Assembly: GCF_030268225.1 (NCBI RefSeq)
Contig: NZ_BSQG01000010.1
Coordinates: 62,001 to 126,000, forward strand
Direction: 5' to 3'
Source: Nocardiopsis ansamitocini
Lineage (GTDB): Bacteria > Actinomycetota > Actinomycetes > Streptosporangiales > Streptosporangiaceae
DNA: 64,000 nt
The notes below the pieces were generated by a model. The model was given only the letters and a program-made list of their open reading frames with translations, had not been told where the DNA came from and ran no database searches. Positions 8,191 to 16,331 of this stretch are shown piece after piece (the stretch's first letter is position 1; the number at the start of each line of letters is the position of its first letter). The translations under genes and the position numbers were made by a program.

Positions 8191-9171
8191 ATGCTTTTCG
8201 GCACGACACGCACCGACACGACGACCTCCCGACCAGACGGGCGCATCGCCTGGAAGGCCGCCTGCGCGGGCGCCGGCGCGGTCCTGCTGGCCGGGGCCGC
8301 CGCACCCGCGGCGCACGCCGACGACGAGGCGGGGACGGGACCGGGCACGGTGTGCGTGTCGGAGACCCGTCCCGAGGCCGCGGCGCTGCTCTCGGCCGTG
8401 GTCGAGGCCGTGGCGAAGGAACGCGCGGGGGACCTCGCGGTCGGGGTCACCGCCTACGGGGGCGACCTCACCTGCGACTACCAGGCACAGAAGGGCTTCG
8501 ACGCCGCGAGCGTCGGCAAGGTCCTCGTGCTCGCCACCCTGTTGCGCACCGCGCAGGAGGAGGGGCGCGCGCTCACCCCGCGCGAGGACGCGCTGGCCAC
8601 CGAGATGATCACCGTCTCCGACAACGACGCCACCGTGGAGCTGCGCCTCCAGCTCGGCCGGGAGCGGATGCAGGAGTTCCTGGACCTGGCGGGGATGTCC
8701 GGCACCGTGCTGCACCCGGACGACTTCATCGGCCTGATGAAGATCACCGCCACCGACCAGCTGCGCCTGCTCGACCTGGTCGTCTCCGACAACGACGTTC
8801 TCGGCGAGGAGCAGCGGGCCTACGCGCGTTCCCTCATGGGCGGCGTCGTCGAATCCCAGCGCTGGGGCGTGCCGGCCGGGGCACCCGAGGACGCGCGGGT
8901 CCACCTGAAGAACGGGTGGCTGCCCTACGACGGCACCGACGTCTGGCGGGTCAACAGCATCGGCGCGTTCGAGAGCCCCGCTGCCGGGTCGTACCGGATC
9001 GCGGTCCTCACCGACCAGAACCCCGGGATGGCGCACGGCGTGGAGAGCATCGAACTGGTGGCCGTGGCCGTGCACGCCGCCCTGAACGGCACGTCCCCGT
9101 CCCCCGGCGGGAGCGTGTTCAGCGGTCCCGGCCTCCTCGGAACGGCTTCGGACGGCTCCGACCGGGCTTAG
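8191..9171 (+). CDS. Secreted class A beta-lactamase-fold serine hydrolase
   Basis: Encodes about 326 aa from ATG 8191, behind AAGGA. An N-terminal export signal ends in APAAHA at residues 38-43. The class A penicillin-recognising motifs are present: SxxK as SVGK (Ser107, Lys110), SDN as VSDNDA (143-145), and KTG replaced by KNG (LKNGW). The family includes beta-lactamases and related secreted serine hydrolases. The KNG variant and the lack of an obvious ExxxN omega-loop make a genuine beta-lactamase less certain, so I name only the fold. Two Cys (55 and 95) could pair. The gene is monocistronic. Confidence 0.82.
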   Translation: MLFGTTRTDTTTSRPDGRIAWKAACAGAGAVLLAGAAAPAAHADDEAGTGPGTVCVSETRPEAAALLSAVVEAVAKERAGDLAVGVTAYGGDLTCDYQAQKGFDAASVGKVLVLATLLRTAQEEGRALTPREDALATEMITVSDNDATVELRLQLGRERMQEFLDLAGMSGTVLHPDDFIGLMKITATDQLRLLDLVVSDNDVLGEEQRAYARSLMGGVVESQRWGVPAGAPEDARVHLKNGWLPYDGTDVWRVNSIGAFESPAAGSYRIAVLTDQNPGMAHGVESIELVAVAVHAALNGTSPSPGGSVFSGPGLLGTASDGSDRA

Positions 9172-9357
9172 GGGCCGTCACCGCAGCGAACCCCGGCCGT
9201 GGGGTCCGTGCGGAGCGGGGCGGCGGTCCAGCCACGGCCGGGAACGCGCGGCGCGGCGGGCCTCCCGGCCGGGGCGGGCGCGAGGGGCCCGGCGGCCTGG
9301 AAGGCGGACGCCGGTCGCCCCCTGCGCACGGTCCGGCGGCACGTCCGCCGCGGCTGC

Positions 9358-9738
9358 CTAGTCCCACACCACGGACCACACGGTTGCACCGTCGGGCACC
9401 CGCGGGACGTCGCGGTAGTCGTCGACCAGCCCTCGGACGACGCCGTCCGGCTCGACGCCCCCGGTCCGCGCCGTGCAGACCGCGACGGCCTCCCCGGCGA
9501 GCTCCCCCCTTGCGAGCGTTTCGGGGTGCGGCTGGACCCGCACCCACGCGACGTCGGCGCACCGCTCGATCGCGCGGAAACGCTCGGCCGGGACCGCCGA
9601 CGGTGGGCGGCCGTGGCCCCACCGGTTCGGCGCGATGTATTCCTCGTCGTCGTCGCCGGCGAAGAACGCGTCGAGGGTCAGCAACGGCATGGCGCCGTCC
9701 CCGCCGGTGCGGCCGACCACGTCGGCAGTGGGGATCAT
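9358..9738 (-). CDS. Conserved-looking hypothetical protein
   Basis: Encodes about 126 aa from ATG 9738 (MIPTADVVGRTGG), with GAGGA a little upstream. The protein is soluble, acidic and rich in Trp and Asp. Segments include LLTLDAFFAGDDDEEYIAPN and later VAWVRVQPHPETLARGE. It has no membrane segment and no catalytic motif I know. The dense, non-repetitive composition and codon bias suggest a real gene of a family found widely in streptomycete-like genomes, but the function is unknown. It is convergent with the serine hydrolase. Confidence 0.6.
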   Translation of the reverse strand: MIPTADVVGRTGGDGAMPLLTLDAFFAGDDDEEYIAPNRWGHGRPPSAVPAERFRAIERCADVAWVRVQPHPETLARGELAGEAVAVCTARTGGVEPDGVVRGLVDDYRDVPRVPDGATVWSVVWD

Positions 9739-10190
9739 GACCGGGGATCCTCGCACACGCCGGGGACAGTGGACAGCGCCCCGGACGTCGGACGCGTCGG
9801 CCCCGGGTTCCGGCGGCCGACGGCGTCGGTCCGTCCTCCGCCCGGCGGGGCGCAGGTGGGGGAAGCCGGCGCTTTTTCTCCCCGGTATCAGCTGCGGCTC
9901 TCCGCGAAGGATCTCGCCGAACTGGACGGGATCGGCCGCTAGAAAAGAAGGTTCCGTTCAGCGGGGGCGTGGACCGGGCGACCGCGCCGGACGGCGAACC
10001 GGGGCGTGCACCACACGGGGTAAACGCAAATGTCCGCTCCCGGCCACTTTTTCCGGGAGCACTGCGGGTGACCTGTGGTGACGGAAAGTGGTCGTCCCTC
10101 TTTCAGGAAAACCCTATCCAGGGCGTGTGGAGCGGTGTCTCCCGGCAAGTGTCCCCCTGCACACATCCCCTGATATCGAGAGGACTTCTC
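9739..10190. other. Intergenic region without a recognisable gene
   Basis: About 450 bases. One hairpin (GCTCCCGG at 10036-10043 with its complement at 10053-10060) is visible. A frame ending at 9942 has a protein-like tail (LSAKDLAELDGIGR) but no credible start or body, so it may be a gene relic. No feature is firmly supported. Confidence 0.4.
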
Positions 10191-10658
10191 ATGGAACGCC
10201 GTTCCAGGCCCGGGGTCGTCACCGCCGCGCTCGTCCTGCTGGTCCTGATCGCGATCTATCAACTCGTGGCGGGCGGCTTGGCGTTCCTCGGACTCGCGAT
10301 CCCGCAGAGTCGCGAACTCACGGAACAGAGCACCGGAATTTCGATAGCGCTGCTGGCGGCAGGGGCCGGGCTCGCCGTGGTCTACGGAATCGCCTCGGCG
10401 GTTCTGGCCGTCCTGGTCGGCAAGGGCGCGCCGGTCGCGCGGAACGCGACGATCGCCGTCCAGGTGGCCTACGTCGTCCTCACCGTCGTGCTGGCCCTGC
10501 TGCTCGGCAGCGTGCCCGGCTTCATGAACATCATCGCGATCGTCTTCGCGCTGGTGGTCGCCGGGCTGATGTTCTCCACCGGCGCCAAGCAGTACTTCGG
10601 CGCGGGAACCGGCACCGCGCACACCCCGGGCACAGTCCCCGGACAGCGCCCCGCCTGA
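10191..10658 (+). CDS. Small four-helix membrane protein, unknown function
   Basis: Encodes about 155 aa from ATG 10191 behind a strong GAGAGGA site. Four hydrophobic stretches are visible: VTAALVLLVLIAIYQLVAGG, GISIALLAAGAGLAVVYGIA, ATIAVQVAYVVLTVVLALLL and FMNIIAIVFALVVAGLMF. A short polar tail rich in Gly, Thr and Pro follows. No domain family is recognised. The gene is monocistronic and ends just before a very strong terminator. Confidence 0.72.
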   Translation: MERRSRPGVVTAALVLLVLIAIYQLVAGGLAFLGLAIPQSRELTEQSTGISIALLAAGAGLAVVYGIASAVLAVLVGKGAPVARNATIAVQVAYVVLTVVLALLLGSVPGFMNIIAIVFALVVAGLMFSTGAKQYFGAGTGTAHTPGTVPGQRPA

Positions 10659-10679
10659 CGGGTCAGCGTTCCCGTCCAG

Positions 10680-10725
10680 TGATGGCGTGCCCGGTCCCTT
10701 CCGATGAGGACCGGGCACGCCATCA
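10680..10725 (+). terminator. Strong intrinsic terminator
   Basis: A perfect 18-bp stem (10680-10697 with 10708-10725) and a 10-base loop, followed by CTGCTTTCT. It lies 22 bases after the membrane-protein stop and may also insulate the AT-rich gene that ends at 10820 on the other strand. Confidence 0.88.
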
Positions 10726-10819
10726 CTGCTTTCTCCAACGGATCGGAGTTGAGCGGGACTCACCCACTACGCCCCGTGCAGTGATCCTCCGCCCACTTTT
10801 TCCGAGTTCATTGTCTTCA

Positions 10820-11290
10820 TTAAATTTGGACACGAACCAGAATCAAAGCGACGGGAAGCAGTAGTGCGATTGGAGAAAATATTGACCACATGTATTTCGA
10901 GAAAGTTATCGCAAGAAAGGCCCGATGCAGAGAAAATCCGAGAAGAAAAAAGAAAACAGAAAAACTGGCAATTTCAAATTGAAAGCCTTCCGTTATCATG
11001 AGCGTGGCAGGGAGGATAAAATAGGACAAGCCGACAATAGCCGATGAGGTGCGCTTTGCAGCTTTCAAGGAAGGGGCACTAGCGTCAGTCGAGCTCCTGT
11101 TTTCAATACGAAAAGCAAGCATTCCGGGAAGGGTGGTGATCACCAACAAGACGATATACATCGAGAAGAGTGTGATAAAAGCACGCCCCGACGGGACGCT
11201 AGAGGAAATACTGAACGGAGTCATGAGGACTATTGAGGCATGGAGACCGCCGCCGGAGGCGATCCTGATTCCAGAGCCGACAACGGCCAT
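10820..11290 (-). CDS. AT-rich membrane protein, unknown function, probably acquired
   Basis: Encodes about 156 aa from ATG 11290 behind AAGGA (in AAAAAGGACCCCC). Hydrophobic segments include AFITLFSMYIVLLVITTL, SSAIVGLSYFILPATLMI, FEIASFSVFFFLLGFSL and IFSPIALLLPVALILVRV. Base composition is clearly lower in GC than all neighbours, and codon use includes AAA, ATA and TTT codons that are rare in this genome. That suggests recent transfer. It is followed downstream by the terminator at 10680-10725 and is preceded upstream by a transposase relic. No family is recognised. Confidence 0.6.
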   Translation of the reverse strand: MAVVGSGIRIASGGGLHASIVLMTPFSISSSVPSGRAFITLFSMYIVLLVITTLPGMLAFRIENRSSTDASAPSLKAAKRTSSAIVGLSYFILPATLMITEGFQFEIASFSVFFFLLGFSLHRAFLAITFSKYMWSIFSPIALLLPVALILVRVQI

Positions 11291-11574
11291 CGGGGGTCCT
11301 TTTTAAAATTAAGGGTCGACAGGGGGCCTGTCTTTCCCGACGGAGGGGTCGCTGTGCTCGCTGCCGTCAAAGACGATGGCCCGGGGGAAAGAAAAGTGAG
11401 GGGAACCGTGTCCGGAACCTCAGCATCTTCGCTCCACGTTGGAGCCGGAGCAACCTATTCAGCCGAGCCAGCTTCCCCCTTGATATTTTTCCTTGAAAGG
11501 CTTCTTGCGCCGACTTTTTCTCTCCCCAGCACAAAGAGCCGGATTCGCGAAATTTCCCGCGGATTCAATCCCTG

Positions 11575-11735
11575 ATAGTTAAGTATCCAGGTGGGGTGAC
11601 CGTGTTCGGGTTGGAGCAGAAGCAGCGCGGCCCGGATGATGGCTCTGACACTTCAGGGGCCGGACACACCCGATTCTGTGCCCTGAAGATGATCGTGAGC
11701 AGTGAGTTCGCGTTCTCCGCGATGTCATGCAGCCC
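11575..11735 (-). pseudogene. Transposase C-terminal relic (frameshifted)
   Basis: On the minus strand, LHDIAENANSLLTIIFRA matches the familiar (HD)I.EN.N.LLK..F.AL tail of IS5-like DDE transposases. After a frame slip near 11660 the next frame gives VRAIIRAALLLLQPEHG, which matches the family ending (R-I-x-x-I-x-A-A-L-x-L-L-x-x-E-H-G). The remaining, larger part of the transposase is absent. The two halves in different frames make it a dead fragment. Family assignment is by eye. Confidence 0.45.
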
Positions 11736-12014
11736 CTGAAACAGCCGGCTACTTCTAGCTCTGAGGGTGACGCATCGCGACGTCGCTCCTACCAGGGGCT
11801 TTGCTGTTGTCCGAGGCCCAGGCGTGCTATATCGCCAGTTCAGCCGCACCCCAGTTTCGTCAGTCCAGGTGCTCAATGCTTACTCGGGAAAGCCAGTGGG
11901 GTGGCCGGATTTGGCCACCCCCACTCGGCTATCGGGTGATGTACGCGGTAGGCGTCGTAGCGGGACACGAGGATGATCCCGCTGGCCTCGGCGGTCACGT
12001 AGCCGGATCGTGCC

Positions 12015-12834
12015 GGTCATCCCCGCGTGCGCGGGGCTCACAGCGCAGCCGAACGCGAAAAAATGATCGCGGGAGGTCCATCCCCGCGTGCGCGGGGCTC
12101 ACGAGGCCCATGACCTCGCCTGCGGTCAAGCCGACGGTCCATCCCCGCGTGCGCGGGGCTCACCCGGACGCGGCCGCCAAGATCTGTCGCGCGACCGGTC
12201 CATCCCCGCGTGCGCGGGGCTCACGGCGCCGCGACGTGCACCGCTGGCGGCTGGATCGGTCCATCCCCGCGTGCGCGGGGCTCACCGCAGCGGCTCCAGA
12301 ATTTCCGCTCCAAACTGCGGTCCATCCCCGCGTGCGCGGGGCTCACTCGGACCCGACGTGCAGCCCGACCTCCTCGGACGGTCCATCCCCGCGTGCGCGG
12401 GGCTCACCTGTTCAGGCCGGGGCCGTTGGCCGCGGGCAACGGTCCATCCCCGCGTGCGCGGGGCTCACAAGTCCAACGGGTGGGTCACCCAACGTCTGAT
12501 CGGTCCATCCCCGCGTGCGCGGGGCTCACTGGACCCGGATCGACTCAGCACTGGGCCCGTACGGTCCATCCCCGCGTGCGCGGGGCTCACGCCGCCGCAT
12601 CCCTGTCCGTACCCGGAACCACCGGTCCATCCCCGCGTGCGCGGGGCTCACAACCTCATACCGCGCCCCGGCCAGCGGGTCCCCGGTCCATCCCCGCGTG
12701 CGCGGGGCTCACGCATCAGGTACCCCAATCCCTGCTGCAAAGGAAGGTCCATCCCCGCGTGCGCGGGGCTCACGGAACGGTTGCCAGCTACCGGCGGCGG
12801 AGCTCCGGTCCATCCCCGCGTGCGCGGGGCTCAC
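12015..12834 (-). CRISPR. CRISPR array 2 (variant repeat family, no cas genes nearby)
   Basis: 14 repeats and 13 spacers with exact 61-base spacing: repeats at 12015 (one base short), 12075, 12136, 12197, 12258, 12319, 12380, 12441, 12502, 12563, 12624, 12685, 12746 and 12807. On the minus strand the repeat begins GTGAGCCCC and ends GATGGACC. It therefore differs from the other arrays at the CTC/AGC and TCC/ACC positions while keeping the CCCCGC/GCGGGG stem. The imperfect copy is the leftmost one, so the leader is on the right. Repeats are otherwise identical, so the array appears well maintained. Confidence 0.96.
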
Positions 12835-12960
12835 AGTTAATGACCTGCGACTTTGCAAGCCGTTACCGTTATGAGATTTTTGCTGGCGATGTCGAACACG
12901 GTACTCGTCAACTCGATCACTCGCCCCCGAAAGGGCACCGATCACCGCCCCACCAGGTAA
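12835..12960 (-). promoter_or_regulatory. Leader of CRISPR array 2
   Basis: The sequence next to the last repeat (AGTTAATGACCTGCGAC...) is locally AT-richer (AAAATCTCATAACGG on the minus strand). It shares nothing obvious with the leaders of arrays 1, 3, 4 and 6. The extent is approximate. From here to 13211 no gene is seen. Confidence 0.6.
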
Positions 12961-13211
12961 AAAGCCCTGAGTTCGACGGGGCATGACAGAAAACCAGTCC
13001 AGCGCAACACGTTCTATCAGACCAGAAACCAGAGCGCGCAGAAGCACGAAGGAAGAGCTTGCGGAAAGAAACCGTCCGCATTGCCCTCACCACCTATCGC
13101 CGGGGAGGGCGGTGACCTCTCAGGACGAAGCAGACCGGCACAGTGTCCAGCCGGCACTCCTCGACGGTTTCCCCTCGGCAGCAAGCTCGCGCCACCCATC
13201 CGCCTCCACCG

Positions 13212-13739
13212 TCACAGCTCGTAGGGCCGCGCCGCGTGGAAGAGGTCCTGGAAGTGGGCGAGGTAGTGGCGGGTCTCCTTGATGGGCAGCGCGATGGGGA
13301 AGGGGATTCCCTCCACCGTCGTCGCGTTCTCGGTGATGGTGAACCCGCACGACCACACGACCGGCCGCTTCTGCTGCTCGGGCAGCACGCGCAGCGTGAC
13401 GTGGGCGAGTTCGGACAGCGCCAGCAGCAGCACACGCTGTTCGGCCATGACCTCCACCTCGCCGATCATCCGACGCAGCGCGGACTCGGTGACCACGTAG
13501 GTGCGCGGGTGCTCCGCCGCACGCAACAGGTGCTGGCGCTGCATGCGGACCCGCACGGCCTCCTCGACGTGCTCACCGCGCAGCAGCCCCGACGAGGCGA
13601 GCACCCGGCGCGCGTAGGAGACGGTCTGCATGGGCGCGGGCACCACCGAGGGCGAGAACGCCCGGATCTCGCCGTGCGGTTCGTCCAGGGCCAGGTTGCG
13701 TTGCTGCTCCAACAGCGCACGCGACACATCGATACTCAC
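13212..13739 (-). CDS. DUF5753 (Scr1-type) domain protein without its own HTH
   Basis: Encodes about 175 aa. It aligns with the C-terminal half of actinobacterial XRE regulators: VSYARRVLASSGLL, RVRMQRQHLLRAAEHPRTYVV, TESALRRMIG, VMAEQRVLLLALSELAHVTLRVLP and later IPFPIALPIKETRHYLAH. Normally this sensor-like domain follows a helix-turn-helix in one chain. Here the DNA-binding part is a separate gene whose stop overlaps this ATG (ATGA at 13739-13736), so the two products are probably made together and act as one regulator. The ligand and target are unknown. Confidence 0.75.
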   Translation of the reverse strand: MSIDVSRALLEQQRNLALDEPHGEIRAFSPSVVPAPMQTVSYARRVLASSGLLRGEHVEEAVRVRMQRQHLLRAAEHPRTYVVTESALRRMIGEVEVMAEQRVLLLALSELAHVTLRVLPEQQKRPVVWSCGFTITENATTVEGIPFPIALPIKETRHYLAHFQDLFHAARPYEL

Positions 13740-14023
13740 GACGGCCCGCCCTCACCCGCCGGGGCGGGCGAACCGGCCGGGGCGGGGTCCAGGAGACGCA
13801 GGAACTGTTCGGCCGGATAGCGCCGCGCCCCGCCGGGCGTGCGCACATAGGCGATGAGCCCTCGACTGCCCCAGCGCGCCACGGTGGAGGCGTCCACCCC
13901 GAACAGGGCCGCTACCTGAGCGTTCATCAACAAGCCGCCGTTGACTTCTGTCAGCGGAGTATCCGCGCCGGTCTCGGGCGGCGGGGTCGGAGCGGAGGCG
14001 GTACCGGTCGAAACGAAGGTCAT
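13736..14023 (-). CDS. BldC/MerR-like helix-turn-helix DNA-binding protein
   Basis: Encodes about 95 aa from ATG 14023; a GTG at 14062 is an alternative, and neither has a clear ribosome-binding site. The core LLMNAQVAALFGVDASTVAR, then WGSRGLIAYVRTPGGARRYP, is a winged helix-turn-helix of the BldC/excisionase type. In these proteins the GGARRYP loop contacts DNA. The N-terminus is Thr/Pro-rich and the C-terminus ends at the ATGA overlap with the DUF5753 gene. The pairing recreates, in two chains, the usual HTH-DUF5753 regulator. Confidence 0.8.
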   Translation of the reverse strand: MTFVSTGTASAPTPPPETGADTPLTEVNGGLLMNAQVAALFGVDASTVARWGSRGLIAYVRTPGGARRYPAEQFLRLLDPAPAGSPAPAGEGGPS

Positions 14024-14146
14024 GGGAAGAATCCGTTCACACACGGCGGGCGCACCACTCACACGCAGCGTGCCCGTAGGGGTCTGGAGGAAAGGGGCCG
14101 CGTGCCGATCAGCGGAAGGCGGCCCCGGTAGGGATGGACCGGCGGG

Positions 14147-14407
14147 TTACCGGCCCCGGTGGTGAATGTGATGCTCGTCGAGCGCCCGTTGTTCGCGGCC
14201 CAGGCGGACGAGGAGTCCGTCCGAGGTCTCCGCACAGAGACGGCGGCTGCGTCCGGCCCGATGTTCAGCCCTGGTCAGGGGTACTGTGCGGTGCGCACTC
14301 CAGGTCGTGTCGGACCGGTCGTCCTGGGTGACGGCCCAGTCCGGGAAGTCCCAGCGCACCCGTGCCAGTGCGGCGGCGATCTCAACGGAGGTGTCCACGG
14401 CCCTCAT
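14147..14407 (-). CDS. Small hypothetical protein (86 aa)
   Basis: Starts at ATG 14407 (MRAVDTSVEIAAALARVRWD) and ends in TAA 14147. The pattern of A-x-ARVRWDFPDWAV followed by VPLTRAEHRAG is of the type seen in short proteins encoded beside XRE/DUF397 pairs in streptomycetes, but I know no function for it. The Shine-Dalgarno is weak. A tiny frame at 14491-14628 lies upstream on the same strand and could be cotranscribed. Confidence 0.5.
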   Translation of the reverse strand: MRAVDTSVEIAAALARVRWDFPDWAVTQDDRSDTTWSAHRTVPLTRAEHRAGRSRRLCAETSDGLLVRLGREQRALDEHHIHHRGR

Positions 14408-14490
14408 CGGGACTCGGCCGGGCACTCGCCCGGCAGGCTCCGGCTCCGGGTGTAGCCGCGCAACGGGGAGGGCGGCTCGTACACGTGCAG

Positions 14491-14628
14491 TCAGTGGTCG
14501 AGCAGTTCCACGTCGGACACGGCCACGACGTGGGCGGTGACCCGGTTCCGCGCGACGTAGCAGGCAGGCCCGCTGTGACGATAGGCCACCTCCGCGAAAC
14601 GCGGGGAGTCGGGGATCCGCTGCACCAC
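14491..14628 (-). CDS. Very small protein or truncated gene (45 aa)
   Basis: Reads GTG...TGA. Segments are RFAEVAYRHSGPACYVARNR and later VVAVSDVELLDH. Composition is protein-like and unlike the neighbouring frames. An in-frame TAG lies three codons before the GTG, so either this is a complete tiny gene or the N-terminus has been lost. Function unknown. Confidence 0.35.
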   Translation of the reverse strand: MVQRIPDSPRFAEVAYRHSGPACYVARNRVTAHVVAVSDVELLDH

Positions 14629-14654
14629 CCGCGCCTAACGGATCGGTGCCGACC

Positions 14655-14849
14655 GCGACCGGGCGGTTCATCATCATGGACTTTCCACAGCCCGATCACC
14701 CAGTCGTGTACTTGGAAGTCATGTCCGAAGAGGTCTACTTAGAGAAGCCGGAGCAGATCCGGCGCTATCAGCAGGCATACGACCATGTACAGACCGAGGC
14801 GCTACCGGTGGACGAGTCCCGGGACTTGATCCGTGACCTGCTGACGTAG
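14655..14849 (+). pseudogene. C-terminal remnant of an XRE-DUF5753 regulator
   Basis: The frame gives PDHPVVYLEVMSEEVYLEKP, then IRRYQQAYDHVQTEAL and ESRDLIRDLL. This is the standard end of DUF5753 regulators (L-VYLE...YLEKPEEV..Y..AFE.LR..AL...ES..LI). The HTH and most of the sensor domain are missing upstream, where the opposite strand carries other short genes. It still lies 14 bases before an intact DUF397 gene, the usual partner of such regulators. Confidence 0.65.
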
Positions 14850-14862
14850 GAGAAGAGGCTTT

Positions 14863-15060
14863 ATGCCTGAGACGACATCCCATCCGAGATTTCGCGAGAG
14901 TTCTTACAGCGGCTCCATAACGCAGAACTGCGTCGAGGTGGCTAACCTGCCCTCCGGCGCGGCCATAAGCGACTCCCAGCATCCGCAAGGCGGTCACATC
15001 GCCTTTCCCGCACGAGAGACCACAGCTTTCCTGAACGCCATGCGCCGAGGCGAGTTGTAA
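14863..15060 (+). CDS. DUF397-domain small protein
   Basis: Encodes 65 aa from ATG 14863 with GGAG upstream. The family signature is clear: FRESSYSGSITQNCVEVANL, then GAAISDSQHPQGGHIAF and FLNAMRRGEL. DUF397 proteins are encoded directly after XRE-DUF5753 regulators and are thought to act with them as small regulatory or toxin-antitoxin-like partners. Here the regulator has been reduced to a remnant (14655-14849), so this copy may be an orphan. A strong terminator follows. Confidence 0.85.
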   Translation: MPETTSHPRFRESSYSGSITQNCVEVANLPSGAAISDSQHPQGGHIAFPARETTAFLNAMRRGEL

Positions 15061-15071
15061 CCCCCGAAGAC

Positions 15072-15099
15072 GAAGCCCCGCCGTTGCCGGCGGGGCTTC
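15072..15099 (+). terminator. Intrinsic terminator after DUF397 gene
   Basis: A 12-bp perfect stem (15072-15083 with 15088-15099), a TTGC loop and a pyrimidine-rich tail TCTCTGT. It sits 12 bases past the DUF397 stop. Confidence 0.9.
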
Positions 15100-15184
15100 T
15101 CTGTACTTACCTGAAGTACATCCCACACGGCTCGTAGCTGCCCTGAGCTACTAAAAGACCAGAGAGCACCCGCGATAGGAGGGG

Positions 15185-15578
15185 TGGTCATCCCCGCGTA
15201 CGCGGGGAGCACTGGAGAAGGCCGGGGACGGCGAATGCTTCGTAGGGACCATCCCCGCGTGCGCGGGGAGCACACATCCACCCAGGGCTGCGTCATCCCG
15301 CCGCCGGGACCATCCCCGCGTGCGCGGGGAGCACCTGCACAACGGTGAAGCGACCGTCCGGCAGGCGGGACCATCCCCGCGTGCGCGGGGAGCACTGGTG
15401 AGCGCCTTACAGTCAAGGTGCCAAAGGGGGACCATCCCCGCGTGCGCGGGGAGCACTATGCCACGCGGTGGGAGCGGGCTCGGGAGGCGGGACCATCCCC
15501 GCGTACGCGGGGAGCACACGTCCGGCAGTGGTGACGCATCGGACCCGGGAGGACCATCCCCGCGTGCGCGGGGAGCAC
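15185..15578 (-). CRISPR. CRISPR array 3
   Basis: Seven repeats and six spacers at 61-base spacing: 15185 (degenerate, TGGTCATCC instead of GGACCATCC), 15246, 15307, 15368, 15429, 15490 and 15551. The same repeat family as array 1 (minus strand GTGCTCCCC...GATGGTCC). Two copies (15185 and 15490) read GTACGC in the stem loop instead of GTGCGC. The degenerate copy is leftmost and the leader is to the right. Confidence 0.96.
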
Positions 15579-15645
15579 TCTTACTGACCTGGGACTCTAC
15601 CAGTGGGTAACCGTCTTTTCATTCACTCGTCGAGAAACGAACATT
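15579..15645 (-). promoter_or_regulatory. Leader of CRISPR array 3
   Basis: Begins TCTTACTGACCTGGGACTC and carries the shared core CTACCAG, GTAACC, TTTCATTCAC and GTCGAGAAA. Its variant bases (CCTGGG, AGTGGG, CGTCTTTT) match the array 6 leader rather than those of arrays 1 and 4. Confidence 0.78.
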
Positions 15646-15766
15646 TCCCTCAAGCGGGATGAAAACTCTCTCGAATCGGCATCCTCGCGGGTCGGATTGG
15701 AAACGAAGGCCGCACCGCCAACCGACGAATAACCGAAGGCTTTCGAGAACGGGCGGCCTTCTGCCC

Positions 15767-16057
15767 TCAACTACCCGGTGGATGCTCGTCCGGGAGATTG
15801 GGCTCCCAGTAGGCGCGCGTGCGGTCGCGCTTAGGGAGGGGCACCCGCTCCGGTGTCTCCTGCGCGCGCAGGCGCGCACACAATTCCTCGACGGTGGCGG
15901 CGCAGACCAGGGGCGAGAGCCCCGGCCGTTGACAGGCGTCCTTGACCACCGCGACCACCTTTGGAATGCCCGACGTCTCGTGCAACTCGAACACCTCGTA
16001 GTCGTCGAACTCCGCCCGCGCCCGATTCAGCTCTTCGGTTGGGGTGAGGCTGTACAT
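15767..16057 (-). CDS. Hypothetical protein between CRISPR arrays 3 and 4
   Basis: Encodes about 96 aa. The ATG at 16057 (MYSLTPTEELNRARAEF) has GGAGAGG at good distance; a second ATG at 16066 directly abuts that site and is less likely. The protein is soluble. It has an N-terminal LNRARAEFDDYEVFELHE helix-strand, a VVAVVKDACQ segment, VEELCARLRA and a basic-acidic tail. Its start resembles the short 86-aa protein at 14147-14407 (A-R-x-x-F/W-D). No domain or function is recognised, and there is no sign of a link to CRISPR apart from position. Confidence 0.55.
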   Translation of the reverse strand: MYSLTPTEELNRARAEFDDYEVFELHETSGIPKVVAVVKDACQRPGLSPLVCAATVEELCARLRAQETPERVPLPKRDRTRAYWEPNLPDEHPPGS

Positions 16058-16331
16058 CGCCGTCATCCTCTCCGATCGGTTCGGCGTGGCGCTCGGTCCC
16101 ATCCTGAACCGTGGAAGAACAGCAAAGGGTGAAGAACACGCCCCTTTCTTCAGATGAGAGTGTCCTTCTTTGCTGGTCAGGAGCATAAATCGGGACCACT
16201 CCCCCACACGGCAACGCCCCTGACATTCAAGCCATCTGGGGCCTGAGGGGCAAAGAAACGTGTTTCGAGACCCCATTACACGGGGCAGCCCGTTTTCTCC
16301 CCGAAAGGCGCCCCGCCGCCGGACAACCGGG

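Noticed and set aside
8191-9171. Annotating the serine hydrolase as a beta-lactamase resistance gene
   Set aside because: SxxK and SDN are present, but the KTG motif is KNG and no clear omega-loop Glu is seen, so only the fold is claimed.
10036-10060. Hairpin GCTCCCGG/CCGGGAGC as a terminator
   Set aside because: It has an 8-bp stem, no T-tract and no gene ending just before it; its role is unclear.
14094-14126. GGGGCCGC/GCGGCCCC stem as a terminator of the 86-aa gene
   Set aside because: A 17-base loop and no T-tract; short GC stems are common by chance in this DNA.
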